Part shown: positions 28,574 to 38,575 of the stretch, one piece after another
Layout of the letters: every line of letters begins with the position of its first letter
Position numbering within the stretch: the stretch's first letter is position 1
Source of the DNA: an uncultured Planctomycetaceae bacterium
Lineage (GTDB): Bacteria > Planctomycetota > Planctomycetia > Pirellulales > UBA1268
Assembly (NCBI GenBank): GCA_903831155.1
Contig: CAIKWU010000651.1
Location: 1-40,367, forward strand
DNA length: 40,367 nt
Direction: 5' to 3'
Made by a program: the position numbers and the translations under genes
The notes under the pieces: model-generated
Database searches by the model: none
What the model was told of the DNA's origin: nothing
The model's input: only the letters and a program-made list of their open reading frames with translations

Positions 28574-29221
28574 CTACGACCGGGCCCGGCGGCGGGCCGA
28601 CCACATTTCCCAGGCGATCGGCAACACCGACACGAGCACGATGCCCACCACCACGAGCTCGAAGTTCTCCTTCACCACCGGCACGTTGCCGAAGAAGTAG
28701 CCGGCAAGCGTGCAGATCACCACCCAGGCGATGCCGCCGACGACGTTGTAGAAGAGGAACGTCGGGTAGTTCATCTTGCCCACGCCCGCCACGAACGGGG
28801 CGAAGGTGCGGACGATCGGCACGAACCGGGCGAGCACGATCGTTTTGCCGCCGTGCTTCTCGTAGAAGGCCTGCGTGCGTTCGAGGTGCTCGTGCTTGAG
28901 GAACCACCGGTCGACCGTGAACGCCTTCGGACCGATCCAGCGGCCGATGGCGTAGTTGAGGGTGTCGCCGATGATCGCGGCCACCGAGAGGAGCCCCAGC
29001 AGCAGGGCGATGTTCAGGTTGTCGGGAGAAATCGCCGCCATCGCGCCGGCGGCGAAGAGGAGCGAGTCGCCCGGCAGGAACGGCGTGACGACGAGGCCCG
29101 TCTCGCAGAGGATGATCGCGAACAGCAGCGCGTAGGTCCACGGTCCCCAGGCCTGGAGGACGCCGTGCAGCACCTCGTCGAGCTTGAGGAAGATGTCGAG
29201 GATCGAGCCGGGGGCGTCCAT
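28574..29221 (-). CDS. DedA family membrane protein
   Basis: FAIILCETGLVVTPFLPGDSLLFAAGAMA, LARFVPIVRTFAPFVAGVGKMNY: DedA/VTT motifs. Confidence 0.93.
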   Translation of the reverse strand: MDAPGSILDIFLKLDEVLHGVLQAWGPWTYALLFAIILCETGLVVTPFLPGDSLLFAAGAMAAISPDNLNIALLLGLLSVAAIIGDTLNYAIGRWIGPKAFTVDRWFLKHEHLERTQAFYEKHGGKTIVLARFVPIVRTFAPFVAGVGKMNYPTFLFYNVVGGIAWVVICTLAGYFFGNVPVVKENFELVVVGIVLVSVLPIAWEMWSARRRARS

Positions 29222-29266
29222 GGAGTGATCCGGGGGCGAGCGGTGAGGGGCCGAGAGTGTAGCCCG

Positions 29267-29920
29267 TCAGGCGGCCGGAATCCCGCCCGTGGGCTGCCGC
29301 CGCACCGCCACCATGGCCGCCACCGCCGCGGGAACGGCGAGCGCGGCGATCGCCACCCACTGGAGCGAGTCGGCGTCCTTGCCGAGCGAGCCGGCGAGGC
29401 TCCACGCGAAGGCGATGGCGAGGTTGGCCGGCGCGGCGGCGGTGAGAAACGTCTGCCACGGCATGCCGGCCGCACCCGCCAGGAGTGCGGCCGCCTCCGC
29501 GAGGATCGGCAGCGGACGCGTCAGCACCACCACGAGCGGCCCGTAGCGGCGTTCCCGGGCCTCCACCGCGGCCCGGGCGTCGGCGTCGAGCGCGGCCGCA
29601 CCGCGGATGCCGGCGGCGCGGCCGAGCAGCCAGCCGGCCAGCGAGCCGAGCGTCATGCCGAGCCAGGCGCAGGCCGTGCCCGCAGCGACGCCGAGACTCG
29701 CGCCGCCGAGGGTGGCGACGAGGCTCGATGGCACCGGCAGCAGGATGTCGGCCGCGAGCACCCCGATCTCGGCAACCGCGAGCGCGGCGGCGGGCGGCGG
29801 CGGATCGAGCCAGTCGGCCACGGCATGGTCGAGCCGCGTGCCCCAAACAAGCCACGGCACCAGCGGCACGGCGACGGCGGCGACGGTGAGCGAGGCGAGC
29901 AGGCGGGCGGTGCGGGGCAT
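29267..29920 (-). CDS. VTT-domain (DedA-like) membrane protein
   Basis: LLPVPSSLVATLGGASLGVAAGTACAWLG..., LTRPLPILAEAAALLAGAAGMPWQTFL. Confidence 0.82.
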   Translation of the reverse strand: MPRTARLLASLTVAAVAVPLVPWLVWGTRLDHAVADWLDPPPPAAALAVAEIGVLAADILLPVPSSLVATLGGASLGVAAGTACAWLGMTLGSLAGWLLGRAAGIRGAAALDADARAAVEARERRYGPLVVVLTRPLPILAEAAALLAGAAGMPWQTFLTAAAPANLAIAFAWSLAGSLGKDADSLQWVAIAALAVPAAVAAMVAVRRQPTGGIPAA

Positions 29921-29944
29921 GGTCGCGGCGGCGAGGGACGAGGG

Positions 29945-30892
29945 TCAGGCGATGCGGGTCACGTGGACGGCCACGCGGATGTCGTGGCGACCGCCGCCCA
30001 CGCAGACCCCCTTCACAGGGCTCACGTCGGCATAGTCGCGGCCCCAGGCCACGGTCACGTGGAGCGTGCCGGCGGTGCAGTCGTTGGTGGGATCGACGTC
30101 GAGCCAGCCGTCGTCGCCGCCCCAGCACGCGAGCCAGGCGTGCGAGGCGTCGGCGCCGACCATGCCGGCCTCGAAGTCGCCCTCGCCGGTCGAGCCCTGC
30201 ACGCGCCGCTCGTTGGAGAGGTAACCGCTCACGTAGCGGGCCGCGAGGCCGAGCGATCGCAGGCAGGCGATCTGGAGGTGGGCGAAGTCCTGGCAGACGC
30301 CCCGTCTCAAGGCGAACACCTCGTCCACGGGCGTACCCGTGGTGGTGGCGGCGGAGTCGTAGGCGAAGTCGCGGTGGATCCGGCGGGTGAGGTCGATCAC
30401 CGCCTCCGTCCACGGGCGGCCCGGCGTGAACGACTCGCCGGCCCAGGCGGCCAGTTCCGCTGATGCGCGAACGAGCGGGGAGTCGTCGGTGAACTGCCGG
30501 GCTTCGAGCGTGGCCGGGGCGGTGTCGTGGCGAAGCCGGTCGCGGAGATGCTCCCATGGAATCGGCCGGCAGGCCGTCCACTCCCGGGGCGGATCGACCT
30601 CGACCCGGCTCGTCGACGTCACCACGAGCCGTTCGTGCGGCTCATCGATCGAGAACACGCCGGTCGCGTTGCCGAAGTAGTCGACGTGGGTGGCGACGTG
30701 CGCCGGCGGCGGCTCCACGGCGATGAACGACGACAGGAGCCGCTGCGTGGGGAGCTCCCGCGGCACGAGGTGGATCTCGTTGTGGCAGACCGGAACCGCC
30801 TCGGAGTAGGCGTAGGTCGTCGTGTGTCGCACGTCGTAGCGGGCGGGGCCGGGAGGCGAGCCGTTGCCGGCGCGGATCGTCGCGATGGTCAT
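29945..30892 (-). CDS. Transglutaminase-like family protein (with N-terminal Bact_transglu_N-type region)
   Basis: YDVRHTTTYAYSEAVPVCHNEIHLVPR, RRGVCQDFAHLQIACLRSLGLAARYVSGYL, ASHAWLACWGGDDGWLDVDPTND: Cys/His/Asp triad. Confidence 0.93.
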   Translation of the reverse strand: MTIATIRAGNGSPPGPARYDVRHTTTYAYSEAVPVCHNEIHLVPRELPTQRLLSSFIAVEPPPAHVATHVDYFGNATGVFSIDEPHERLVVTSTSRVEVDPPREWTACRPIPWEHLRDRLRHDTAPATLEARQFTDDSPLVRASAELAAWAGESFTPGRPWTEAVIDLTRRIHRDFAYDSAATTTGTPVDEVFALRRGVCQDFAHLQIACLRSLGLAARYVSGYLSNERRVQGSTGEGDFEAGMVGADASHAWLACWGGDDGWLDVDPTNDCTAGTLHVTVAWGRDYADVSPVKGVCVGGGRHDIRVAVHVTRIA

Positions 30893-31821
30893 GGCGTCCC
30901 CCGCTGCCGCCGTGCCTGGTCGGCGATGTCGAGGCCCACGAGCCTGCTCCAGGCGTCGAGGATCCCGCGGAAGGCGGGGCCGGGAGTGCCGTCGCGCACG
31001 GGTCGGCCGTCGAATCGGGTGACTGGCAGGAGGCAGTTCGGCGTGCTGGTGAGCAGGATCTCGTCGGCGCAGGCCAGATCATCGGTGGTCAGCGACCGCT
31101 CCGTCCACGGCATGGCCAGCGACGTCGCGACCCGCTTGGCGCAGCCGAGGCTCACGCCGCCGAGGGCGTCGGTGGGGGGCGGCGTCGCGATGCCGCCGTC
31201 CTTCACGATCGCCACGTTCGCCGTGGACGTCTCGCTGACCCGGCCGTCGCGGTGCATCAGCACCGCCCGGGCGCCGGGTTCGGCGACATGCGCTTCGCGG
31301 TCGGCGAGGTGGTAGTGCAGCCGGCTGCGGACCTTCGCCTCGAGCGGCCAGCAGGTCTCGGGAACCTGCGTCACACTCACGGTTCTCAGGGCAACGCCAC
31401 GAGCGTAGGCATCGGCCCAGAGCCCGAAGGCGAGCGGAAAGGTGTGGATCGCCACCCGCGTCCGGCCCGGGCGGCCCTCGTGCTGGGAGGCGAGGTCGCC
31501 GGGTGTGGCGAAGATCACCAGACCGAGGTCGCTACCCGCAGACCCGAGTCGGTGGTTGGTGGCGGCTACGTCGGCGGCGGCCGCGAGCAGGTCGTCGACC
31601 GGCCAGGGGAGGTCGATGCCCACGATCCGGCACGACTCCGCGAACCGGCGGCCATGCTCGCTTGGAAGGAAGAGCCTGCCGCCGAACGTCCGCAACTGCT
31701 CGGTGACGGTCGCTCCCAGCACGAACCCGGCGTCGCCGACGGGGAGGGAGAGCTCGCATCGTGGAAGGCGGCGGCCGTCGAGCCACGCCAGCTCGCTCCG
31801 GGTCGCCTCGGCCGCAGACAT
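30889..31821 (-). CDS. Class IV aminotransferase (branched-chain aminotransferase / ADC lyase-like)
   Basis: Start MSAAEATRSELAWLDGRRLP at 31821. GDAGFVLGATVTEQLRTFGGRLFLPSEHGRRF, KVRSRLHYHLADREA, VSETSTANVAIVKDGGIATPP. The longer ORF start (31953) runs through a tRNA. Confidence 0.87.
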   Translation of the reverse strand: MSAAEATRSELAWLDGRRLPRCELSLPVGDAGFVLGATVTEQLRTFGGRLFLPSEHGRRFAESCRIVGIDLPWPVDDLLAAAADVAATNHRLGSAGSDLGLVIFATPGDLASQHEGRPGRTRVAIHTFPLAFGLWADAYARGVALRTVSVTQVPETCWPLEAKVRSRLHYHLADREAHVAEPGARAVLMHRDGRVSETSTANVAIVKDGGIATPPPTDALGGVSLGCAKRVATSLAMPWTERSLTTDDLACADEILLTSTPNCLLPVTRFDGRPVRDGTPGPAFRGILDAWSRLVGLDIADQARRQRGTP

Positions 31822-31835
31822 CGTTTCGATCGAAG

Positions 31836-31908
31836 TGGAGGATAGGGGATTCGAACCCCTGACCTTCTGGCTGCCAGCCAGACGCTCTCCCAATTGAGCT
31901 AATCCCCC
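31836..31908 (-). tRNA. tRNA-Ala(GGC), no encoded CCA
   Basis: GGGGGATTAGCTCAATTGGGAGAGCGTCTGGCTGGCAGCCAGAAGGTCAGGGGTTCGAATCCCCTATCCTCCA folds as a cloverleaf. Anticodon GGC, G3:U70 identity pair, TTCGAAT T-loop. Followed by CTTC, not CCA. Confidence 0.97.
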
Positions 31909-32105
31909 GGTGTGTGCGGTGTCCCGCGTGGGGCGATCGAGGGGAGTCTGCATGCCGAGGCGTCAACTTCCTCTGCAAAAACGGTATCGGCTGTGGCGGC
32001 GCCTGTCAACGCGACCGGGGTCGGCCCCGCGAATCCTTCCCGTGATTTCCGGGGAATCGGGTGCCACTGGCGGGCGGTGCCCCCGCCGATCACACTCCGT
32101 GGGAC

Positions 32106-32747
32106 ATGTCACGGGCGAGACGGATCGGCGATGCGGGTGGGCCGTCGGGTCGGCTGGCGGACTCCGCCCGCGCCGCCGTCACCGTGGCGATCGCCGTCTA
32201 CATGGTCGGGCTCGCGCTTGCGATCGCCACCAACTCGCTCAGCGGCTCGTCGGCCCTGCTCGGCACCGTCAAGTCGAGGCTCTACTCGCCCTGGCTCGTG
32301 CCGGCGTGGCTCGATCTGGGCTTCGACACCCGGCTCACGTACGGGCTCGACGAGGACGCCGACCACGAGATCGAGATCGCGCCCCGCGGCACGGGCGGCG
32401 AGCCGCTGATGCTGCCCGGCTCGCGATCCGGAGAACGAGCCGCGAGGTGGCGGCGGCTGGCACGGACGATCGCGGTGGGAGGCCTCGACGGCGACGGCAG
32501 CGTGGTGGCCGCCGGCGTCGGCCGGGGCGGGTTCGTGACCACCGGCACCGCCGACGTCGACGTCCGCGTGTTCCGGCTGCCCCATCCGGAGCGGACGGCA
32601 GCCGTCGAGGGGGATGCCGAGCAGGTCTATGCCGCGCGGGTGCGCCGCGTGGATGACGACGTGCAGCTCATCCGCGACGAGCCCCGCGGCGAACTCGCGC
32701 CGCTCGTCGCGCCGCAGGTCCCGGCCGCGTCGGAGGCTGCGCCATGA
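32106..32747 (+). CDS. Hypothetical single-TM protein, partner of the downstream HTTM-like protein
   Basis: ATG 32106. N-terminal TM segment (AAVTVAIAVYMVGLALAIAT), then a soluble domain. Overlaps the next gene by 4 bp. Confidence 0.7.
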   Translation: MSRARRIGDAGGPSGRLADSARAAVTVAIAVYMVGLALAIATNSLSGSSALLGTVKSRLYSPWLVPAWLDLGFDTRLTYGLDEDADHEIEIAPRGTGGEPLMLPGSRSGERAARWRRLARTIAVGGLDGDGSVVAAGVGRGGFVTTGTADVDVRVFRLPHPERTAAVEGDAEQVYAARVRRVDDDVQLIRDEPRGELAPLVAPQVPAASEAAP

Positions 32748-33616
32748 GCGACCGGCGCCCCGACGAGCCGTCTTCAGCGATCGGCGACACGTGGATGCGA
32801 TTCTGGTTCGAGCCGGCGGCCGTGCGACCGCTGGCGGTGGTCCGCATCCTCACCGGCCTCCTGGGCCTGCTGCTCGTCTGGTCGTATGCCGGCGACCTGC
32901 TCGCCTGGTTCGGCCCCGATGGATCGATCCCGCGCGACGTGGCCGCGGCCTGGAGGCCTCGCTGGGGCGCATCGCTCTACGACCTCGCAGCGGGGCCTTC
33001 CGCCGTTCGCGGCCTGTTCCTCGCCACGATCATCGCCTTCGTCGCCCTCACGATCGGCCTCGGCTCGCGGCTTGCGGCCGTCTGCGCGGCGGTGCTCTGG
33101 GCGTCGCTCCTGCATCGTGGCCCGATGCTCGCCGGTCCGGCTGACGACTGCCTCTCGGTGCTCCTCTGGTGCCTGGCGACCGGCCCCTGCGGCGGCGACC
33201 TGTCGGCGGATTGCCTGCTCGCCGGACGCGGCGCGAGCGCGGCGTCGCCCTGGGCCCGGGTGTCGCTGGGGCTCCTGAAGGTGCATGCCGCGGCGATCAC
33301 CGCCGCGGCCCTCCTCGCGCAGCTCAAGGGCGACGCGTGGTGGAACGGCACGGCCTCCTGGTGGCTCGCCTCGCGGGCCGGGGCCGTCGATCTGCGGGCG
33401 GCGTACCTCGGCTCCGAATACCTGATGAACTTCGTCACGCACGCCATCGTGGCGTTCGAGATCCTCTTCGCCGCCGGCATCTGGTTCGCGGCCACGCGGC
33501 GGACGGTGGCCCGCATCGCCCTCGTCGCCTGGCCCGTGATCGGGCTGCTCGCCGGCGAGCCGCTCTGGGGCGTGGCCATGGCGGTGTTCGCGGTGCCGCT
33601 CGCGGAAGTCGTCTGA
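32744..33616 (+). CDS. HTTM-like polytopic membrane protein (vitamin K-dependent gamma-carboxylase-related fold)
   Basis: RFWFEPAAVRPLAVVRILTGLLGLLLVWSYAGDLLAWFGPDG, several TM helices, LLKVHAAAITAAALLAQLKGDAWWNGTASWW pattern seen in HTTM proteins. Confidence 0.72.
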   Translation: MSDRRPDEPSSAIGDTWMRFWFEPAAVRPLAVVRILTGLLGLLLVWSYAGDLLAWFGPDGSIPRDVAAAWRPRWGASLYDLAAGPSAVRGLFLATIIAFVALTIGLGSRLAAVCAAVLWASLLHRGPMLAGPADDCLSVLLWCLATGPCGGDLSADCLLAGRGASAASPWARVSLGLLKVHAAAITAAALLAQLKGDAWWNGTASWWLASRAGAVDLRAAYLGSEYLMNFVTHAIVAFEILFAAGIWFAATRRTVARIALVAWPVIGLLAGEPLWGVAMAVFAVPLAEVV

Positions 33617-33672
33617 GGTCACCGCCGGGAACTCGGCCAGGTTTCCGACGGGACAGCCGCGTCTGCCCTTGG

Positions 33673-33811
33673 CTCGGGGCTGCCCGTGCCCCGTCGCCGG
33701 ACGTTCGCGGTGGGCATCCTGACCGCCGCTCACTCGGATGCCGCCGGCGCTTCGCCATCCTGGCTTCGCTTGTCGGCATACGCCGGCTCCCGGGGCACGG
33801 GCAGCCCCGAG
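33673..33811 (-). repeat. Structured ~140 bp intergenic repeat, copy 2 (perfect 21-bp terminal inverted repeats)
   Basis: Ends CTCGGGGCTGCCCGTGCCCCG ... CGGGGCACGGGCAGCCCCGAG are perfect inverted repeats. The interior matches copy 1 at 3316-3455 in opposite orientation. Confidence 0.88.
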
Positions 33812-33877
33812 CTGAGTTCGTGACCCGATGAGGTGCAGGTCGGCACCCGTCACCAGTGGTTCGGCGCCGGAGAGGGC

Positions 33878-36273
<2,396 letters not shown>

Positions 36274-36320
36274 GCGGCGACTCCTGCGGACGTCGCCGGA
36301 GTATAGGCGCCGCAGCGCCG

Positions 36321-37346
36321 TCAGGCGGCTTGCGAGCGGGCCAGCAGGCGGTTTGTGGCTGCGAGCACGTCATCGACCTCGATGCCGGACATGGCGAGCG
36401 TGTCGGTCTTGCGGTCGTCCCAGGCCGGCCGCAGGGCCGAGGCCGGTTCCACGCACACGTGCTGCCGCCCATAGGGGCCGTTGCGGCTGCCGGGCACGGG
36501 GCCGAAGAGCCCCACGCACGGCGTGCCGACGGCGGCCGCGAGATGGAGCGGGCCGGTGTCGCTGGAGATGAACACCCGCGCCAGACGGGCGAGTTCACCG
36601 AGGTCCTGGAGCGTCGTCTGCGGGGCGAGCACGGCGGCCCCGTGCGAGTCCTCCACGATCTGCCGGGCGGCGGCGTGTTCGGTGTCGCCCCCCCAGACGA
36701 CCACCGTCGGGATTCCCTGGCGTTGATGCAGGCCGCGGGCGACGGCGGCGAACCGTTCCGCCGGCCAGAGCTTCGAAGGCCAGCCGGCCCCGGGATTGAT
36801 GATCGCCGGTGCGTCGCCCAGCCGCTGCGACTGGAGCCACTGCTGCATCCGCAGCCGGCTCACCGGCCAGTGGGGCATGTCGAAGTCGGGCATCGTGGCC
36901 ACGACACCGAGCGGGGAGAGCAGGTCGGAGTTCCTCTCGACGACGTGCGCGAGCGAGGTGGCGACGGGATGCGTGTAGGCGAGCCAGGCCCGCTCGCGCG
37001 AGGCGGGGCGGGCGTGGCCGATGCGAACCCGCGCGCCGGAGAGCCATGTCGCCACGCCGCTCTTCAGCAGCCCCTGGAGATCGATGGCGACGTCGGCACG
37101 GAAGTCGCGGAGCTGCCGTCGCAGCGACAGCACCTGTGCGGTCGACTTCAGCCAGCCGCGGGGCATCCGGAAGAGGTGGTCGATGGCGGGGTGACCGGCG
37201 AGCACATCGGCGGCCCGCCCCTCCACCACCCATCCCACCCGGCAGTCCGGGAAAGCCCGCTTCGCGGCCACCGCCACGGGCACGCCGTGCAGGACGTCGC
37301 CGATCGAGGAGAGCTTGACGATGACGAGCGAACGAGGGGCGTGCAT
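36321..37346 (-). CDS. Glycosyltransferase family 9 (heptosyltransferase I-like)
   Basis: LVIVKLSSIGDVLHGVPVAVAAKRAFPDCRVGWVVE, IINPGAGWPSKLWPAERFAAVA, FISSDTGPLHLAAAVGTPCVGLFGP. Confidence 0.93.
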   Translation of the reverse strand: MHAPRSLVIVKLSSIGDVLHGVPVAVAAKRAFPDCRVGWVVEGRAADVLAGHPAIDHLFRMPRGWLKSTAQVLSLRRQLRDFRADVAIDLQGLLKSGVATWLSGARVRIGHARPASRERAWLAYTHPVATSLAHVVERNSDLLSPLGVVATMPDFDMPHWPVSRLRMQQWLQSQRLGDAPAIINPGAGWPSKLWPAERFAAVARGLHQRQGIPTVVVWGGDTEHAAARQIVEDSHGAAVLAPQTTLQDLGELARLARVFISSDTGPLHLAAAVGTPCVGLFGPVPGSRNGPYGRQHVCVEPASALRPAWDDRKTDTLAMSGIEVDDVLAATNRLLARSQAA

Positions 37347-37422
37347 GGCCGAGTCCCTGGCCGGTGAAGACGCGGAGGATCGTCCTCCCGCCCCTCCGAT
37401 GCAAGGCCAGTTTCAGGGACGG

Positions 37423-38463
37423 TCAGCTGGTGAGATCGCAGAGAAACGCGTCGGCGACCGCCTGCGGGCAACTCCACACCAGGAAAAAGAGCGACTCGCG
37501 CACGAGCCGCTCCACCAAGTGGCCGGTGACGAACCCCGCCCCCTTCGATGCCGTGAGGGCCGCCTGGGCGACGCGGACCACGAGCCCATTGGCGTCGGCC
37601 CGGAGCCGGTCGCGGCCGGATGGCTCGATGCCGTCCGTGGCGGCGGCCGTGAGTCGATCATGCAGGTTGGCGATCTCCGTCGAGAAGTCGTCGGCCACTG
37701 CGGCGAGCGTGGGCCGGGCCTCGGCCTCCTTCGCGATCGCCGTCAGGCTCGCCCGCGCGGCGCCTACGGCGAGTGCCGTCGTCGAGAGCCCGCCCGTGCG
37801 CACACCGCCCGCCGGCGGCGTGGCGATGGCGACGAGCGGCCGCACGCCTGCGAAGTGCACCGCCGACGTGCGGCTTCCATGCAGGGCGAGCATGGCGAGC
37901 GGCGGATCGATCGTGAGCCCCGGGGCATCGGTCGGCACCACGAAGAACGCCTGACCCCCCTCCGCGGTGCCCGCGCCGGTGACGATCGTCCGCGTCGAGT
38001 CGGCGCCCGTGACCCACGGGCAGAGGCCGTCGAGTCGCCACTCGCCGCCGGTGTGCGTTGCCACGAGCGCGGGCCGGCCGAGATGCCTGCGGCTGGTGGT
38101 AAGTTGCGAGATCCCGACCGTGGTGGGATCAGCGCCGCGGGCGAGCGGCGGCAGCATCGCCGACCGGACGTCGGCCGTGGCCGACGAGAGGATCCGCACG
38201 GCAGCCGCCCACTGGGTGACCACGAGCGCCGTCGTCAGGCAGCGGGCGGAGATCGCCACGAGCGCCTCTGTGATTGCCGCATCGCTCAGGGCCGTGCCGC
38301 CATCCTCCTTCGCGATGAATCCGGCGAGCAGGCCGCTCCGGGCGGTCGCCTCGAACGCGCCGCTCCGCCAAGGGCCCTGCTCCGCCGACTGGGCGGCGAG
38401 CGTGGACAGCGTATCGGCGAGTGCCCCGAGGTCGGGTGGGTGGGGGAAAACGGTCGGATTCAT
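37423..38463 (-). CDS. Acyl-CoA dehydrogenase-like flavoprotein (short)
   Basis: LLAGFIAKEDGGTALSDAAITEALVAISARCLTTALVVTQW, VGISQLTTSRRHLGRPALVATHTGGEWRLDGLCPWVTGAD resemble ACAD N-terminal and middle domains. Start 38463. Confidence 0.75.
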   Translation of the reverse strand: MNPTVFPHPPDLGALADTLSTLAAQSAEQGPWRSGAFEATARSGLLAGFIAKEDGGTALSDAAITEALVAISARCLTTALVVTQWAAAVRILSSATADVRSAMLPPLARGADPTTVGISQLTTSRRHLGRPALVATHTGGEWRLDGLCPWVTGADSTRTIVTGAGTAEGGQAFFVVPTDAPGLTIDPPLAMLALHGSRTSAVHFAGVRPLVAIATPPAGGVRTGGLSTTALAVGAARASLTAIAKEAEARPTLAAVADDFSTEIANLHDRLTAAATDGIEPSGRDRLRADANGLVVRVAQAALTASKGAGFVTGHLVERLVRESLFFLVWSCPQAVADAFLCDLTS

Positions 38464-38512
38464 GCGATGATTATGCGCGGCGGCAGCCGGTCGCATGGCC
38501 TCGGCCGGCGGG

Positions 38513-38518
38513 TATACT
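38513..38518 (+). promoter_or_regulatory. Candidate -10 element (TATACT) for glgP
   Basis: AT-rich TATACT stands out in a very GC-rich divergent intergenic region upstream of the glgP ATG at 38576. The -35 is weak. Confidence 0.4.
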
Positions 38519-38575
38519 CTCGCCACCTTCTGGCACGGTGTCCCACCTCTCCCCGCCCTCCTGGAGCCAACACGC

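Noticed and set aside
31836-31953. N-terminal extension MQTPLDRPTRDTAHTGGLAQLGERLAGSQKVRGSNPLSSTS of the aminotransferase
   Set aside because: This peptide is the classic translation artefact of a tRNA gene. The real start is at 31821.
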